Source: Paraburkholderia sp. UYCP14C
Lineage (GTDB): Bacteria; Pseudomonadota; Gammaproteobacteria; Burkholderiales; Burkholderiaceae
Reading direction: 5' to 3'
DNA length: 64,000 bases
Assembly: GCF_004197395.1 (NCBI RefSeq)
Contig: NZ_SELS01000009.1
Span: forward strand, 124,001 to 188,000
This document shows positions 1 through 9,123 of the stretch, piece by piece. Every line of letters starts with the position of its first letter. The stretch's first letter is position 1. The translations under genes were made by a program, and so were the position numbers. The notes below the pieces were generated by a model. It was not told where the DNA came from. It ran no database searches and was given only the letters and a program-made list of their open reading frames with translations.

Positions 1-1624
1 CGATAAATATGGCGCGCTCGACTTGCGGCATCGGCGTGAAGTTCAGCAGCCGGTTGAGCCGCTCGTCCTCACGATCGATATCGGTCCCTTCGGGCACGTA
101 CTTGTCCGTGAAGGTCTCCCACAGCGCATCGCCGGAAGTCGACACGAGCAGTCGCGCGATAACGCCGCCCATGCTGTGGCCGATCAGCACCATGCCACGC
201 GAGGCCGGCGCCGTGCCGTCTGGATCGAAGTGCGCGAGCGTCTGTTGGGTGGCGCGCCGGATGCGGATAAGGTTGACCAGAATCGGCGCGTTGGTCGGGT
301 AGTAGACCTGCCACACCTGGAAATGTTGCCGAAGCACTTCATCGCCCTGAATATCGTTGGCGACGTTCACCCATGCTTCGGGGCTGCTTGCGAGGCCGTG
401 CAGCATCAGAATGATCCGTCGATTGGGATCGAACGGTTGCATCATGTAGATGCGCGGCGCATCGATGCCGCGCGCGCGTCCAAACAGCGCGCGCAACGAT
501 TGCCCGGCGAAACCCGAGCGCGCGAGCCAGATGCCATAGCCCGCGCTGAAGTTGGCCGACAGTGGCACAGTTTGGCCGTGTCGCTCGACACTGGCATCGC
601 GATACGGGTCATAGACGGACAGCACGACATCACGGGAGGCAAGCACCTGTTCGAGCGTGCCCTGACTGAACCAGATCAACGCGGTGACGTTCGGCGACGG
701 CATCTCGGTGAAAAAGCGCGACGCTGACCTCGGCCGTCCCGCGGCCCCTGCCAACGCGCCGGCTTTGACCCGTGTGTTCGAGCCACCCACGGCGCGGGTG
801 GTCGCTCCGGTATCGGCGCTGACATGACCACCGCGATCGTCCGCGGCATTGCTTCCGACATCGCCACCCGCGTCGGCTTCCTCCTCAGGCGACGGCACAT
901 TCATCACCGCGACGAGTTCCGCGCCCAAACCATCGCGTCGATAAATACTTCGTATCCCCGCGAACGACAGCCGCGAGGCCGGGATGACTTCGCGCGGTTC
1001 GCGCACGCCCTCCGGTAGCCGGGTCCGACTCAGGTCGAGACGAATCGACCAGCCGGCGATGTACTGCGTGCCCGGCTCGCGGTTGCCGTCATCGGTCGCC
1101 AGCGCGCCGCGCAGAAACAGCGCGCGGGCAAGCTCCTGCACCGCATAGTTGTAGTAGTCACGGACCTGGGTCTGACGATCTTCGAATGCACGTTCGCCGG
1201 CAGTGCGTTCGCCGAGGAATAGAAAGGCATAAGAGAATCGCGCGGCCCTGAGCCATAGATCGAATTGCGCGTCGCTCCATTCGGTGGCGTTGGCGGGCGT
1301 GTTCGTGATGGCCATCTGCAACGACAATTCGGCGAGGCTCGCCAAGCGCCGGTCGGTATTGATTCCCCCGACGGTCGAGATCGTATTGATGCAATCGAGT
1401 GGCTCGCGTTGGCAGGTGCTCTCGTCGAGTGCCGCGCTGTGCAGCGTGTCTCGCGTCGCGGCGCTCAGACGGCCGGTCGACAGAATATCGCCGCGGCGCA
1501 TCGCGATGTACTGCGCGGGGCCTTGCGAGCTGACGGTCACCATCGCGCAACCGGACAGAAAACCGCTGGCGAGCACCGCAAGTGTTGCGCACCGCGATAT
1601 CCACGATGCGAGCGCGCGCGTCAT
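1..1624 (-). CDS. Lipoprotein alpha/beta hydrolase (esterase/lipase type), 3' end outside window
   Basis: An open frame of 541 codons runs leftward from an ATG at 1624 and is still open at base 1, so the C-terminus is missing. The N-terminus is a lipoprotein signal (hydrophobic core, lipobox LSGC with Cys26). Residues 30-380 are a poorly conserved region, including a Gly/Asp-rich stretch around 250-290. From about residue 410 a hydrolase domain begins: MLHGLASSPEAW supplies the oxyanion-hole HG motif, and GHSMGG is the nucleophile elbow with Ser484. The catalytic Asp and His would lie beyond the edge. It is probably a membrane-anchored esterase or lipase; the substrate is unknown. No neighbour is visible on the far side. 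Confidence 0.85.
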   Translation of the reverse strand, partial: MTRALASWISRCATLAVLASGFLSGCAMVTVSSQGPAQYIAMRRGDILSTGRLSAATRDTLHSAALDESTCQREPLDCINTISTVGGINTDRRLASLAELSLQMAITNTPANATEWSDAQFDLWLRAARFSYAFLFLGERTAGERAFEDRQTQVRDYYNYAVQELARALFLRGALATDDGNREPGTQYIAGWSIRLDLSRTRLPEGVREPREVIPASRLSFAGIRSIYRRDGLGAELVAVMNVPSPEEEADAGGDVGSNAADDRGGHVSADTGATTRAVGGSNTRVKAGALAGAAGRPRSASRFFTEMPSPNVTALIWFSQGTLEQVLASRDVVLSVYDPYRDASVERHGQTVPLSANFSAGYGIWLARSGFAGQSLRALFGRARGIDAPRIYMMQPFDPNRRIILMLHGLASSPEAWVNVANDIQGDEVLRQHFQVWQVYYPTNAPILVNLIRIRRATQQTLAHFDPDGTAPASRGMVLIGHSMGGVIARLLVSTSGDALWETFTDKYVPEGTDIDREDERLNRLLNFTPMPQVERAIFI

Positions 1625-3179
1625 GATGCGTCGAACCGATTGGTGCGAGACAGCTGCCGGGCTACGCCGACGCCGGCGCGTCCAAGCAATCGCGAACCGC
1701 GTAACGTTAGACGACCTGGGCCAACGAGCATACGCGCATGCGGCGATGGAAGACGCCACGGCATCGCGTTCGATCGATCGCCGTGACAATCGCGGCGCGC
1801 GAAGCGCTTGCCGGCACTAAGCGTTTCGAGGCGCGTGAAATTGAGTTCAGTCGTGTGCGGTACCGCATCAGTCATTATGCTGTGGACCGTTGTGATGGCT
1901 GAATGGCAGAAAGAATCCGCTAGTTTCCGACGCAGACGGCGCGCTGACGGACCGACAAACGATGAACGCTCCGGTGGTGGCCCGCGACGTTGCAACTGCC
2001 AACTTTCTTCTCTCGCAGAGTTGACTCGTCAGGCCATTGCCTGGTGCATCGAACCGAAAAAGCTGAAAGGGAATTATTTGTCCGCTGAATACTCTACGCC
2101 CGGCACATTGCTTGTGCAACCAGCGACGTTCGCCATCGCGCGCATTGGTTTCAATAAGAAAGAATTCCGATTTAACAATCACCGCTGCTCCATCGGCGAA
2201 ACAAAAATTCCTTGAAACCTCTAGCACTTTTGCTCATTGCAGTTCGCCATTAGTACAGCAGAATAGCCACGCTTATTCTTCGCCAATAGAAGTCGAAGAG
2301 ATGACGGAATAGATGTGTATTGGCGGGGTACGCCGCGAAGCGATTGACGGCCAGCACATTGATCGGCCATGATGCCTGTGACGAACTCTGAAAGGGGACA
2401 ATGACGCACGCATGACACAGGCAGCCCGCCAGTGAACTGCGCGAAGTCTTGAACGCCTTTGATGGCAGCGATATACCGCTTCAGCAAGTTAAGCGATCTG
2501 GCGCGCGTACTCTCGCGCCATGATTCTGCCCGATACGAACGCGCTGTGGCGGCGAGGCTCTTGACAACTAATTGTTTGGGAACTTAAATAATTTGGCAGC
2601 TGGGCTCAAATCGACGGGACCGATTCCATGCTGCAAATGCGCGTGCACATTCGTTTGTCTTCAGGTTGTGCTGGAATCGTCAAGCATTCGAGACAGGGTG
2701 GGACGGGTCAATTTCCTCAGTCTTTCTTCAGCGTGGCGAAGCGGTCTGGCAGTTGGACACGATGCCTGATAAACGGAGCCGACATGGCAACGCATAGGTT
2801 GCGACTGTGGTCACTGTCCTTTAACCCAACCAGGTAATGCTCCGGGTTGCCCACGTGATCGGATGACAGGGCTGAATGTGGAACGCGAGGAACCAAGATG
2901 ACAAATGAGACTGGCGTCGCGCAAGTCCAGACAGCCACAACCCAATCGTCGCCTATAGACTGATTTGAACGACGTTGCCGGCCCGACAGAAGGGATGATG
3001 CAGCTATCTCTCGAGTCCGACCTGGCCGTGGAAGTCGCAGCGGATCCACTTATCGATCCACTGTTATGGACCCCTATGAATTCCTGAGCAACCTGTAGAG
3101 CTCCGTATCCGCTGGCCCGCGCGCGACGTTGGCGCTGGGCGTACGGCATGGGTTGCATCAGCAGTCAGCCGAGAACGTC
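1625..3179. other. Gene-poor 1.55 kb region upstream of the efflux operon
   Basis: No frame here has convincing coding character or a recognisable domain. Base composition drops between about 2040 and 2700, with runs of A and T not seen in the flanking genes. A 21-codon frame at 2898-2963 has a weak GAGG upstream and no recognisable product. A promoter-like sequence is listed separately. The stretch could hold decayed genes, such as a lost efflux regulator, but I could not align any part of it to a family. Confidence 0.5.
2561..2589 (+). promoter_or_regulatory. Candidate sigma-70 promoter
   Basis: TTGACA at 2561-2566 is a consensus -35 box. It is followed after exactly 17 bases by TTAAAT at 2584-2589, a 4/6 match to the -10 box, inside an AT-rich patch. 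It points toward the efflux operon, whose first start codon is about 590 bases downstream, so a long leader or an unrecognised small transcript would be implied. There is no independent support. Confidence 0.35.
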
Positions 3180-4310
3180 ATGAACGCAAACCGCTCCGAT
3201 GCACCGCGACCTCCCCGATTAGCCGGAGTCGCATCGACCGGCGCATTGTCGTGCGCATTGACCTGTGTGCTCGTCCTTGCACTGTCGGGCTGTCAACGCC
3301 AGGCCGAAACGCAGAGCGGCGACACGCGGCCAGCCGTGCAGCTCACCAGGGTCGAACCGGCCGACGCTTCCGCCATTCGCATTTTTACCGGGCGGGTCGA
3401 GCAGACCAGCATCTCCCCGCTCGCCTTCGAAGTATCGGGCCGTGTCGTGCAGATCGCGGTGCTCGAAGGTGCGTCGGTTAAACGCGGCCAGCTGATCGCG
3501 CGCATCGATGAGGAACCCTACAAGCTGCAACTGCAACGCGCGAACGCGCAGTATCAGCAGCTGAGCGACAACCTGAAGCGCCAGGCGGTGCTGCGCAAGG
3601 ACGGAATTCTGTCTCAGGCTGCGTATGAGCAGTTGTCGGCTTCAACGGACGCCGCACGCGCGGCACGCGACATGGCGAGCCGCGACTTGCGCAATACCCA
3701 GCTCGTCGCGCCATTCGACGGCCGGATCGCTCGCCGCAACATCGAGATCCAGCAGGTCGTGCAGGCTGGGGCGCCCGCGTTCAATCTGGAAAACATCGGC
3801 CGTGTCGATGTCGGCGTCGATCTGCCTCAGAGCATTGCCGAGCGCCTGTTCGTCGACAAGACGCTGAGAGCCGAGGCGTGGCTGCCCGAGCGGCCGCAGA
3901 CCCGCTTCCCGCTGGTGTTCCGCGAACGGACCACGCAGAGCTCGCCGACTACGGCGGCCTACCGGATCGTGTTCTCGATCGAAGGACCGCAAAGCGCGAT
4001 GCTGTTCCCCGGCATGGCGCTGCGTGTACAGATTTCCGACACCGCGCGGCAGGTCGCGCAAAACGACAACGCCGGCTACTTCGCGATTCCGATCGCGGCG
4101 GTATCGATCGGCGCGGACGGTCAGCGCAGTCTGTGGCGCTACGATGCCGCGTCCGGTCGTGTGCATGCGGTGCCGGTCAGCGTGCGCGAAATCCGCAATG
4201 ACGATGCGGTCGTCGCCGGTGCGGTGGCGGAGGGCGATCGCGTGGTGGCCGGCGGCTCGCAGTTCATGAAAGAGGGAATGGCGGTCCGTCCAATGGATGC
4301 ACCTCAATGA
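3180..4310 (+). CDS. RND efflux periplasmic adaptor (HlyD/AcrA family), lipoprotein
   Basis: This is the membrane-fusion protein that links an inner-membrane RND pump to its outer-membrane channel. I use the ATG at 3180 rather than one 17 codons earlier because it gives a clean lipoprotein signal (LALSGC, Cys38). The order is the usual one: beta-barrel and lipoyl strands (VLEGASVKRGQLIARID), a helical hairpin, the second lipoyl half (LVAPFDGRIARRNIEIQQVV), then the C-terminal barrel. About 376 residues is normal. Its stop codon overlaps the permease ATG by 4 bases, so the genes are translationally coupled. It resembles TriA-like adaptors more than AcrA; the drug range cannot be read from sequence. 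Confidence 0.9.
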   Translation: MNANRSDAPRPPRLAGVASTGALSCALTCVLVLALSGCQRQAETQSGDTRPAVQLTRVEPADASAIRIFTGRVEQTSISPLAFEVSGRVVQIAVLEGASVKRGQLIARIDEEPYKLQLQRANAQYQQLSDNLKRQAVLRKDGILSQAAYEQLSASTDAARAARDMASRDLRNTQLVAPFDGRIARRNIEIQQVVQAGAPAFNLENIGRVDVGVDLPQSIAERLFVDKTLRAEAWLPERPQTRFPLVFRERTTQSSPTTAAYRIVFSIEGPQSAMLFPGMALRVQISDTARQVAQNDNAGYFAIPIAAVSIGADGQRSLWRYDAASGRVHAVPVSVREIRNDDAVVAGAVAEGDRVVAGGSQFMKEGMAVRPMDAPQ

Positions 4311-7300
4311 ACCTCGCGCGCCCCCTTATCGAAAAGCCGCTGATCGCGTGGGTGCTGACGCTCATCTCTTTGTTGGGCGGCATCTTCGCGTACTACAACA
4401 TCGGACGTCTCGAAGACCCGAAGTTCACGATCAAGACCGCGGTCGTCGTGACGCTGTATCCGGGCGCGAGCGCGCGCGAGGTCGAGCAGGAGGTGACGGA
4501 CCGCCTCGAAAGCGCAATCCAGCAGATGCCGCAAGTCGAGAAGCTGACCTCGCGTTCCACGCCGGGCTACTCCGAAATCCGCGTCGAGATTCGCGACCAG
4601 TACACGTCGGCGCAATTGCCGCAGGTGTGGGACGAATTGCGCAACTCGGTGTCGGATGCGCAGGTACGGCTGCCGCCGGGGGCTGGCCCGACACTCGTGC
4701 TCGACCGTTTCGGCGATGTCTACGGGATGTTCTACGCGCTGACCGGCGAGGGCTACACGCAGGCGCAACTCTATGAGTACGCGCGCGAACTGCGCCGCCA
4801 GCTGCTGACGCTCGACGACGTGTCCGACATCGTGATCGCCGGCAACCAGCAGGAACAGATCTCGGTCGACGTCGACCAATCGCAACTGATCGCCAACAAT
4901 CTGTCTACCGACGATCTTGCGCAGACGCTGTTCGTGCAGAACGAGGTTCGGCCAGCGGGCCGCGAACGCGTCGGCGACCTGTCGCTGCGGATTGCGCCGA
5001 CCGGCTCGCTCGATTCGCTGCAGGCCATCCGTTCGCTGCCCGTCAACAATACGCCCGGCCCGCTGCTGCTCGGCGACATCGCCCGCGTGAGCCATGGCTA
5101 TGCGACCATTCCGAACCAGGTCATTCACTACAACGGTCAGCCCGCGATCACGATCGGCATCAGCGCGCGGCCGCGCGTCAACGTGGTGAGGGTCGGCGAG
5201 GAGATCAAGGCGAAGCTGGCCACCTTGGAGCGCGACCGCCCGATCGGCATCAAACTCTACTCGCTCTACGATCAGCCGCAGGTCGTCGACGACAGCGTGC
5301 GCGGTTTTATCTTCGACGTGTTCCTGTCGGTGGCGATCGTCGGTGTCGCGCTCGGCATCGCGCTCGGCTGGCGTGCCGGCGTCGTGCTGGGCGTCGAGCT
5401 GTTCCTGTCGATTCTCGGCACGCTGCTGGTCATGTACGCGGCGGGGATCGAGCTGCAGCGCATCTCGCTCGGCGCGCTGATCATCGTGATGGGCATGCTG
5501 ACCGACAACAGCATCGTGGTGGTCGAGGGCATGCTCGTGAAGGTGCAGCGGGGCATGTCGCATCTCGAGGCGGCGACCCAGATTCTCAAACAGAGCCAAT
5601 GGCTTCTGCTCGCATCGACCGTTGTCGGGATTCTGGCATTCTCGGGCATCGGACTGTCGCCGGACTCGGTCGGCGAATTCTGTGCGTCGCTGTTCGCTGT
5701 CGCCGCGATTTCGCTGCTATTTAGCTGGGTGATCGCCATTGCCCTGACGCCGCTGTTCGGCACGTATCTTTTCAAGGTCGCGGACGTCATCGACGAAGAC
5801 CCGTTCAAGTCGAAGCTGTACAAGCGTTACGGCGAGCTATTGTCATGGGTCACCCGTCAGCGTGTGCTCGTGGTCATTTTCCTTGTCGCGCTGACGGTGC
5901 TCGCCGGATGGGGGTTCCGTTTCGTCGAACAGAGCTTCTTCCCCGCATCGACCACGCCGATCTTCTATGTCGATATGCGTTTGCAGCGTGGCGCGGATAT
6001 TCGCGCGGTCGTCGAAAAGAGCCGCGACGTCGAGAAGGTGCTGCTCAAGCATGCGGACGTCACCAACGTACAGACGTATATCGGCGGGGGCGCGACACGC
6101 TTCTTCCTCGTCTACGATCCGGAGACGCGCGATCCGGCATACGCGCAGTTCATCGTCGGCGCGAAGGACCAGGGCCTGATCGACCACATGCTTCCGGAGA
6201 TCGAAGCGGATCTGAAGAAGCGCTTCCCCGAACAGCATTGGACGGTCACGCGGCCGAACTTCGGCCCCGGAGGTGGCGCGGCGATCCAGGCACGCTTCTC
6301 GGGACCCGATCCGCTGGTGCTGCGCCGCCTGTCGCAGGAAGCGCAGAACGTGCTGAAGGCCGACGGCCGCATCATCGCGATCCGCGACGATTGGGAGGAT
6401 CCGATCAGCATCGTGCGGCCGGAATTCGACGAATCGCGTGCGCGCTCGCTCGGTGTGGCGCGCCGGCAGGTCACCGACACGATGGCTTATGCGACCGAAG
6501 GCCTGCGCGCGGGCATCTATCGCGAGGGCGATCAGCTGCTGCCGATCGTGCTGCGCTCGCCCGATTACACGCGCGGCGTCGCGGGTCTGCAGGACCTGCA
6601 GGTGTTCAGCGCGGGGCTGCGCCGTTATGTGCCGCTCGGCGACGTGGTCAACGGCTTCACGGTCGGTACCGAGGAAGGCCAGATCGCGCGCGAAAACCGG
6701 ATTCGCACGCTGACGGTTTCGGCCAACCCGGTCTATGGGCAGAACAGTGTCGACGCGTTCAATCGCATCCGCTCCGGCATCGAGCACATCAAGCTGCCGC
6801 CCGGCTATAGCTTCGAATGGGGCGGCGAGCACGAATCGTCGACCCGCGCGCAGCAGAGTCTGTTCCGTCAACTGCCGCTCGGCTTCATCGGCATGGCGCT
6901 GCTCGTGCTGATGATGTTCGGGCGCCTGAAGCCCGCGCTCGTCGTGCTGCTCGTCGTACCGATGTCGATCGTCGGTGTGACGATCGGTCTGCTGCTGTTC
7001 CGCGGCGCCTTCGGCTTCATGGCGTTGCTCGGTCTATTGAGTCTGATCGGCATGCTGATCAAGAACGGCGTGGTGCTAGTCGAAGAGATGGATGGCCAGA
7101 TCGCCGCTGGCGTGCCTCGCATGCAGGCGGTGACCCAAGGCGCGATGAACCGTCTGCGGCCGGTGATACTGGGGGGCGGCACGACGGCGCTCGGCATGGC
7201 GCCGTTGTTGTGGGATCCTTTCTTCAAGGACATGGCGATCACGATCATGGCGGGCCTTGTTTTTGCCACCGTGCTGACCTTGGTCGCGGTGCCGGCGCTG

Positions 7301-7366
7301 TATGCGATGCTGTTCTCGATCAAGCAGGCGGAATGGGAGCCGGGTAAGCACCCGGAAGCAAAATGA
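4307..7366 (+). CDS. RND-family efflux permease (AcrB/HAE1 type)
   Basis: The proton-driven inner-membrane pump of 1019 residues has the expected 12-helix plan: one N-terminal helix, a periplasmic porter domain, helices 2-7, a second periplasmic domain and helices 8-12. The fourth-helix proton-relay signature reads GMLTDNSIVVVEGM, with Asp-Asn instead of the Asp-Asp of AcrB; this is common in the TriC-like subgroup. The C-terminal half carries GLLSLIGMLIKNGVVLVEE. It overlaps the adaptor gene (ATGA) and the channel gene (ATGA), so the three form one coupled operon. No regulator gene lies next to it. Confidence 0.95.
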   Translation: MNLARPLIEKPLIAWVLTLISLLGGIFAYYNIGRLEDPKFTIKTAVVVTLYPGASAREVEQEVTDRLESAIQQMPQVEKLTSRSTPGYSEIRVEIRDQYTSAQLPQVWDELRNSVSDAQVRLPPGAGPTLVLDRFGDVYGMFYALTGEGYTQAQLYEYARELRRQLLTLDDVSDIVIAGNQQEQISVDVDQSQLIANNLSTDDLAQTLFVQNEVRPAGRERVGDLSLRIAPTGSLDSLQAIRSLPVNNTPGPLLLGDIARVSHGYATIPNQVIHYNGQPAITIGISARPRVNVVRVGEEIKAKLATLERDRPIGIKLYSLYDQPQVVDDSVRGFIFDVFLSVAIVGVALGIALGWRAGVVLGVELFLSILGTLLVMYAAGIELQRISLGALIIVMGMLTDNSIVVVEGMLVKVQRGMSHLEAATQILKQSQWLLLASTVVGILAFSGIGLSPDSVGEFCASLFAVAAISLLFSWVIAIALTPLFGTYLFKVADVIDEDPFKSKLYKRYGELLSWVTRQRVLVVIFLVALTVLAGWGFRFVEQSFFPASTTPIFYVDMRLQRGADIRAVVEKSRDVEKVLLKHADVTNVQTYIGGGATRFFLVYDPETRDPAYAQFIVGAKDQGLIDHMLPEIEADLKKRFPEQHWTVTRPNFGPGGGAAIQARFSGPDPLVLRRLSQEAQNVLKADGRIIAIRDDWEDPISIVRPEFDESRARSLGVARRQVTDTMAYATEGLRAGIYREGDQLLPIVLRSPDYTRGVAGLQDLQVFSAGLRRYVPLGDVVNGFTVGTEEGQIARENRIRTLTVSANPVYGQNSVDAFNRIRSGIEHIKLPPGYSFEWGGEHESSTRAQQSLFRQLPLGFIGMALLVLMMFGRLKPALVVLLVVPMSIVGVTIGLLLFRGAFGFMALLGLLSLIGMLIKNGVVLVEEMDGQIAAGVPRMQAVTQGAMNRLRPVILGGGTTALGMAPLLWDPFFKDMAITIMAGLVFATVLTLVAVPALYAMLFSIKQAEWEPGKHPEAK

Positions 7367-8865
7367 TCCGCGCGCGCGCTTATCTTCTTGCCATCGCGGC
7401 TCTGCTGCTCGAAGCCGGATGTACGGGATCATTGCAGCTGGAAAAGCCCGCCGCGTTTCCGCCGCAGTACTCGGAGGCCCAACCGGGCGCGGCGACACCG
7501 ATGTCCGCGCACGATCTCGCGGCATGGTGGACCCAGTACAACGACCCGACGCTGAACAAGCTGATCGATCTCGCACTCGCGCACAACTTCGATATCGCCA
7601 CGGCTTACGCACGCGTCGATCAGGTGCAGGCCGGGATCCGGCTGGCTCGCTCGCAACTGTTGCCGTCGGTCGGTGCAAGCGTGAGCGCCGCGAAGTATCA
7701 CGGCGGCGAGACGCAACTCGAGTTCGCGGAGTTCCTCGGCATCACCAATACCGATGCGCAGTTCTGGCGTCTTGGCTTGCAGGCGCAATGGGAGATCGAT
7801 CTGTTCGGCCAGGGACGCGCGCGGCTCTCGGCGGCACGTGAACAGGTACGCGCGGCCGCCGGCGATGCGGAGGCGGTGCGCCTGAGCGTGGTGTCGGGTG
7901 TCGCGGATCTGTACGTCACGTATCGCGGACTGCTGCGTCAGCGCACGATCCTGCTGCAGAGCCGCGAGATCGCGGACGACTTCGTCAATATCGCCGAAAA
8001 GAGCTTTACCGCTGGACTCGTGCTGAGTACGGACATCGAAGCGGCGCGCGCTGGCCGCGCGCAGGTCGATGCGCGATTGCAGGACGTGGAGAACGGCATC
8101 GCTCAGGCGCGGCTGAATCTGCAGAATCTATGCGGCGTGCAGCCCGCGGAATTCGCCGGAATCCTCGATGAAAGCGACACGCTGATGACCGCGCTGCCGC
8201 ATATCGAGCCCGGCCAGCCGGTCGATCTGCTGATGCGGCGCCCGGATCTGATCGCGGCGCAGGCACGCGTGAATGCGGCGGTCAGACAGTCGGATGTCGC
8301 GCGGCTCAATTACTGGCCGACCATATCTCTAAGCGGCATCCTCGCGCGTAATGGTTGGGAGATCGCAGGTCAGGGCCTCGGGCCCAGCACGTTCTGGCTA
8401 TTCGGCGCGGCGATGGCGATGCCGTTGATCGATTTCGGCGCGCGGCGCTCGCAGGTGGAGTCGTCGGATGCGCAGGCGCAGCAGGCCATGTTCAACTATG
8501 AAAAGACCGCGCTCGGTGCGTTCTATGACGTCGACCGTGCGTTGGCGCGTTTGAACCGCCAGGACGAGTTGTTCAAGGCGCGCAATGAAGAAGTCACGCG
8601 CCGCACCACGCAGTTGAGCCAGGTGCAGCGTCGCTATGCGCTCGGCGATACCGGTCGCGTCGATATCGATCAGGTGCGCGTTGCGCTGCTCGAAAGCCAG
8701 TCGTCGCAGGCGCGGGAAGAGGTCGGCAAACTGCAGGCACAGTTCGCGTTGTTCCGGGCGATGGGAGGCGGCTGGTTGGCCAATCCGCCGGTGGCCGCCA
8801 ATACGCCCACGACGTCGGGACCCGCGCCCGCCACCGCGAGCGCGCCGGCACCGGCTTCGCAGTGA
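7363..8865 (+). CDS. RND efflux outer-membrane channel, NodT-type lipoprotein (TolC/OprM family)
   Basis: This is the third gene of the efflux operon, overlapping the permease by 4 bases. It has a lipoprotein signal with Cys20 (LLEAGC) and two homologous outer-membrane efflux domains, roughly residues 60-260 and 280-465. Typical repeats include WWTQYNDPTLNKLIDLAL and the second-half LLMRRPDLIAAQARV. The last 30 residues are an Ala/Pro/Thr tail. It would form the trimeric exit duct, anchored by its lipid in the outer membrane. The length of 500 residues is normal for the family. Confidence 0.93.
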   Translation: MIRARAYLLAIAALLLEAGCTGSLQLEKPAAFPPQYSEAQPGAATPMSAHDLAAWWTQYNDPTLNKLIDLALAHNFDIATAYARVDQVQAGIRLARSQLLPSVGASVSAAKYHGGETQLEFAEFLGITNTDAQFWRLGLQAQWEIDLFGQGRARLSAAREQVRAAAGDAEAVRLSVVSGVADLYVTYRGLLRQRTILLQSREIADDFVNIAEKSFTAGLVLSTDIEAARAGRAQVDARLQDVENGIAQARLNLQNLCGVQPAEFAGILDESDTLMTALPHIEPGQPVDLLMRRPDLIAAQARVNAAVRQSDVARLNYWPTISLSGILARNGWEIAGQGLGPSTFWLFGAAMAMPLIDFGARRSQVESSDAQAQQAMFNYEKTALGAFYDVDRALARLNRQDELFKARNEEVTRRTTQLSQVQRRYALGDTGRVDIDQVRVALLESQSSQAREEVGKLQAQFALFRAMGGGWLANPPVAANTPTTSGPAPATASAPAPASQ

Positions 8866-8914
8866 GCGGGCCCGAAGCGCCGCGAGTGCCCGGAACATCC
8901 GACGCGCGACATGC

Positions 8915-8953
8915 AAAGCGCCGTCATCGCAATCCGACGGTGACGGCGCTTTT
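8915..8953 (+). terminator. Rho-independent terminator of the efflux operon
   Basis: A 12-bp perfect stem (8915-8926 with 8941-8952) encloses a 14-base loop and ends in a short T run. It lies 50 bases after the channel stop codon, in the right orientation to end the operon. Confidence 0.8.
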
Positions 8954-9123
8954 CCGCTTGATCGAGCGAATCCGGCCGGACGCTTGCGCGAGCGATGGAC
9001 AGTTCCTTACACGCAAGGCAGGTGGTTCAGTCGGGAGGACTAACAGAGGGACGCGCAGGGTAAGCGAGCCTGCTCCATGTGAGTCCGTCTCAGGGCGAAA
9101 TCAGCTTCTCTGAATGGTGCACG

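Noticed and set aside
23-727. 234-codon plus-strand frame at the left edge
   Set aside because: It is antisense to the lipoprotein hydrolase, whose GHSMGG motif and signal peptide are convincing.
2717-3158. Overlapping minus-strand frames upstream of the efflux operon
   Set aside because: Composition and lack of start signals or motifs do not support coding.
4304-5599. 431-codon minus-strand frame inside the efflux permease gene
   Set aside because: It is an Arg/His/Asp-rich shadow of the permease; no family match, and the plus strand encodes a clear RND protein.
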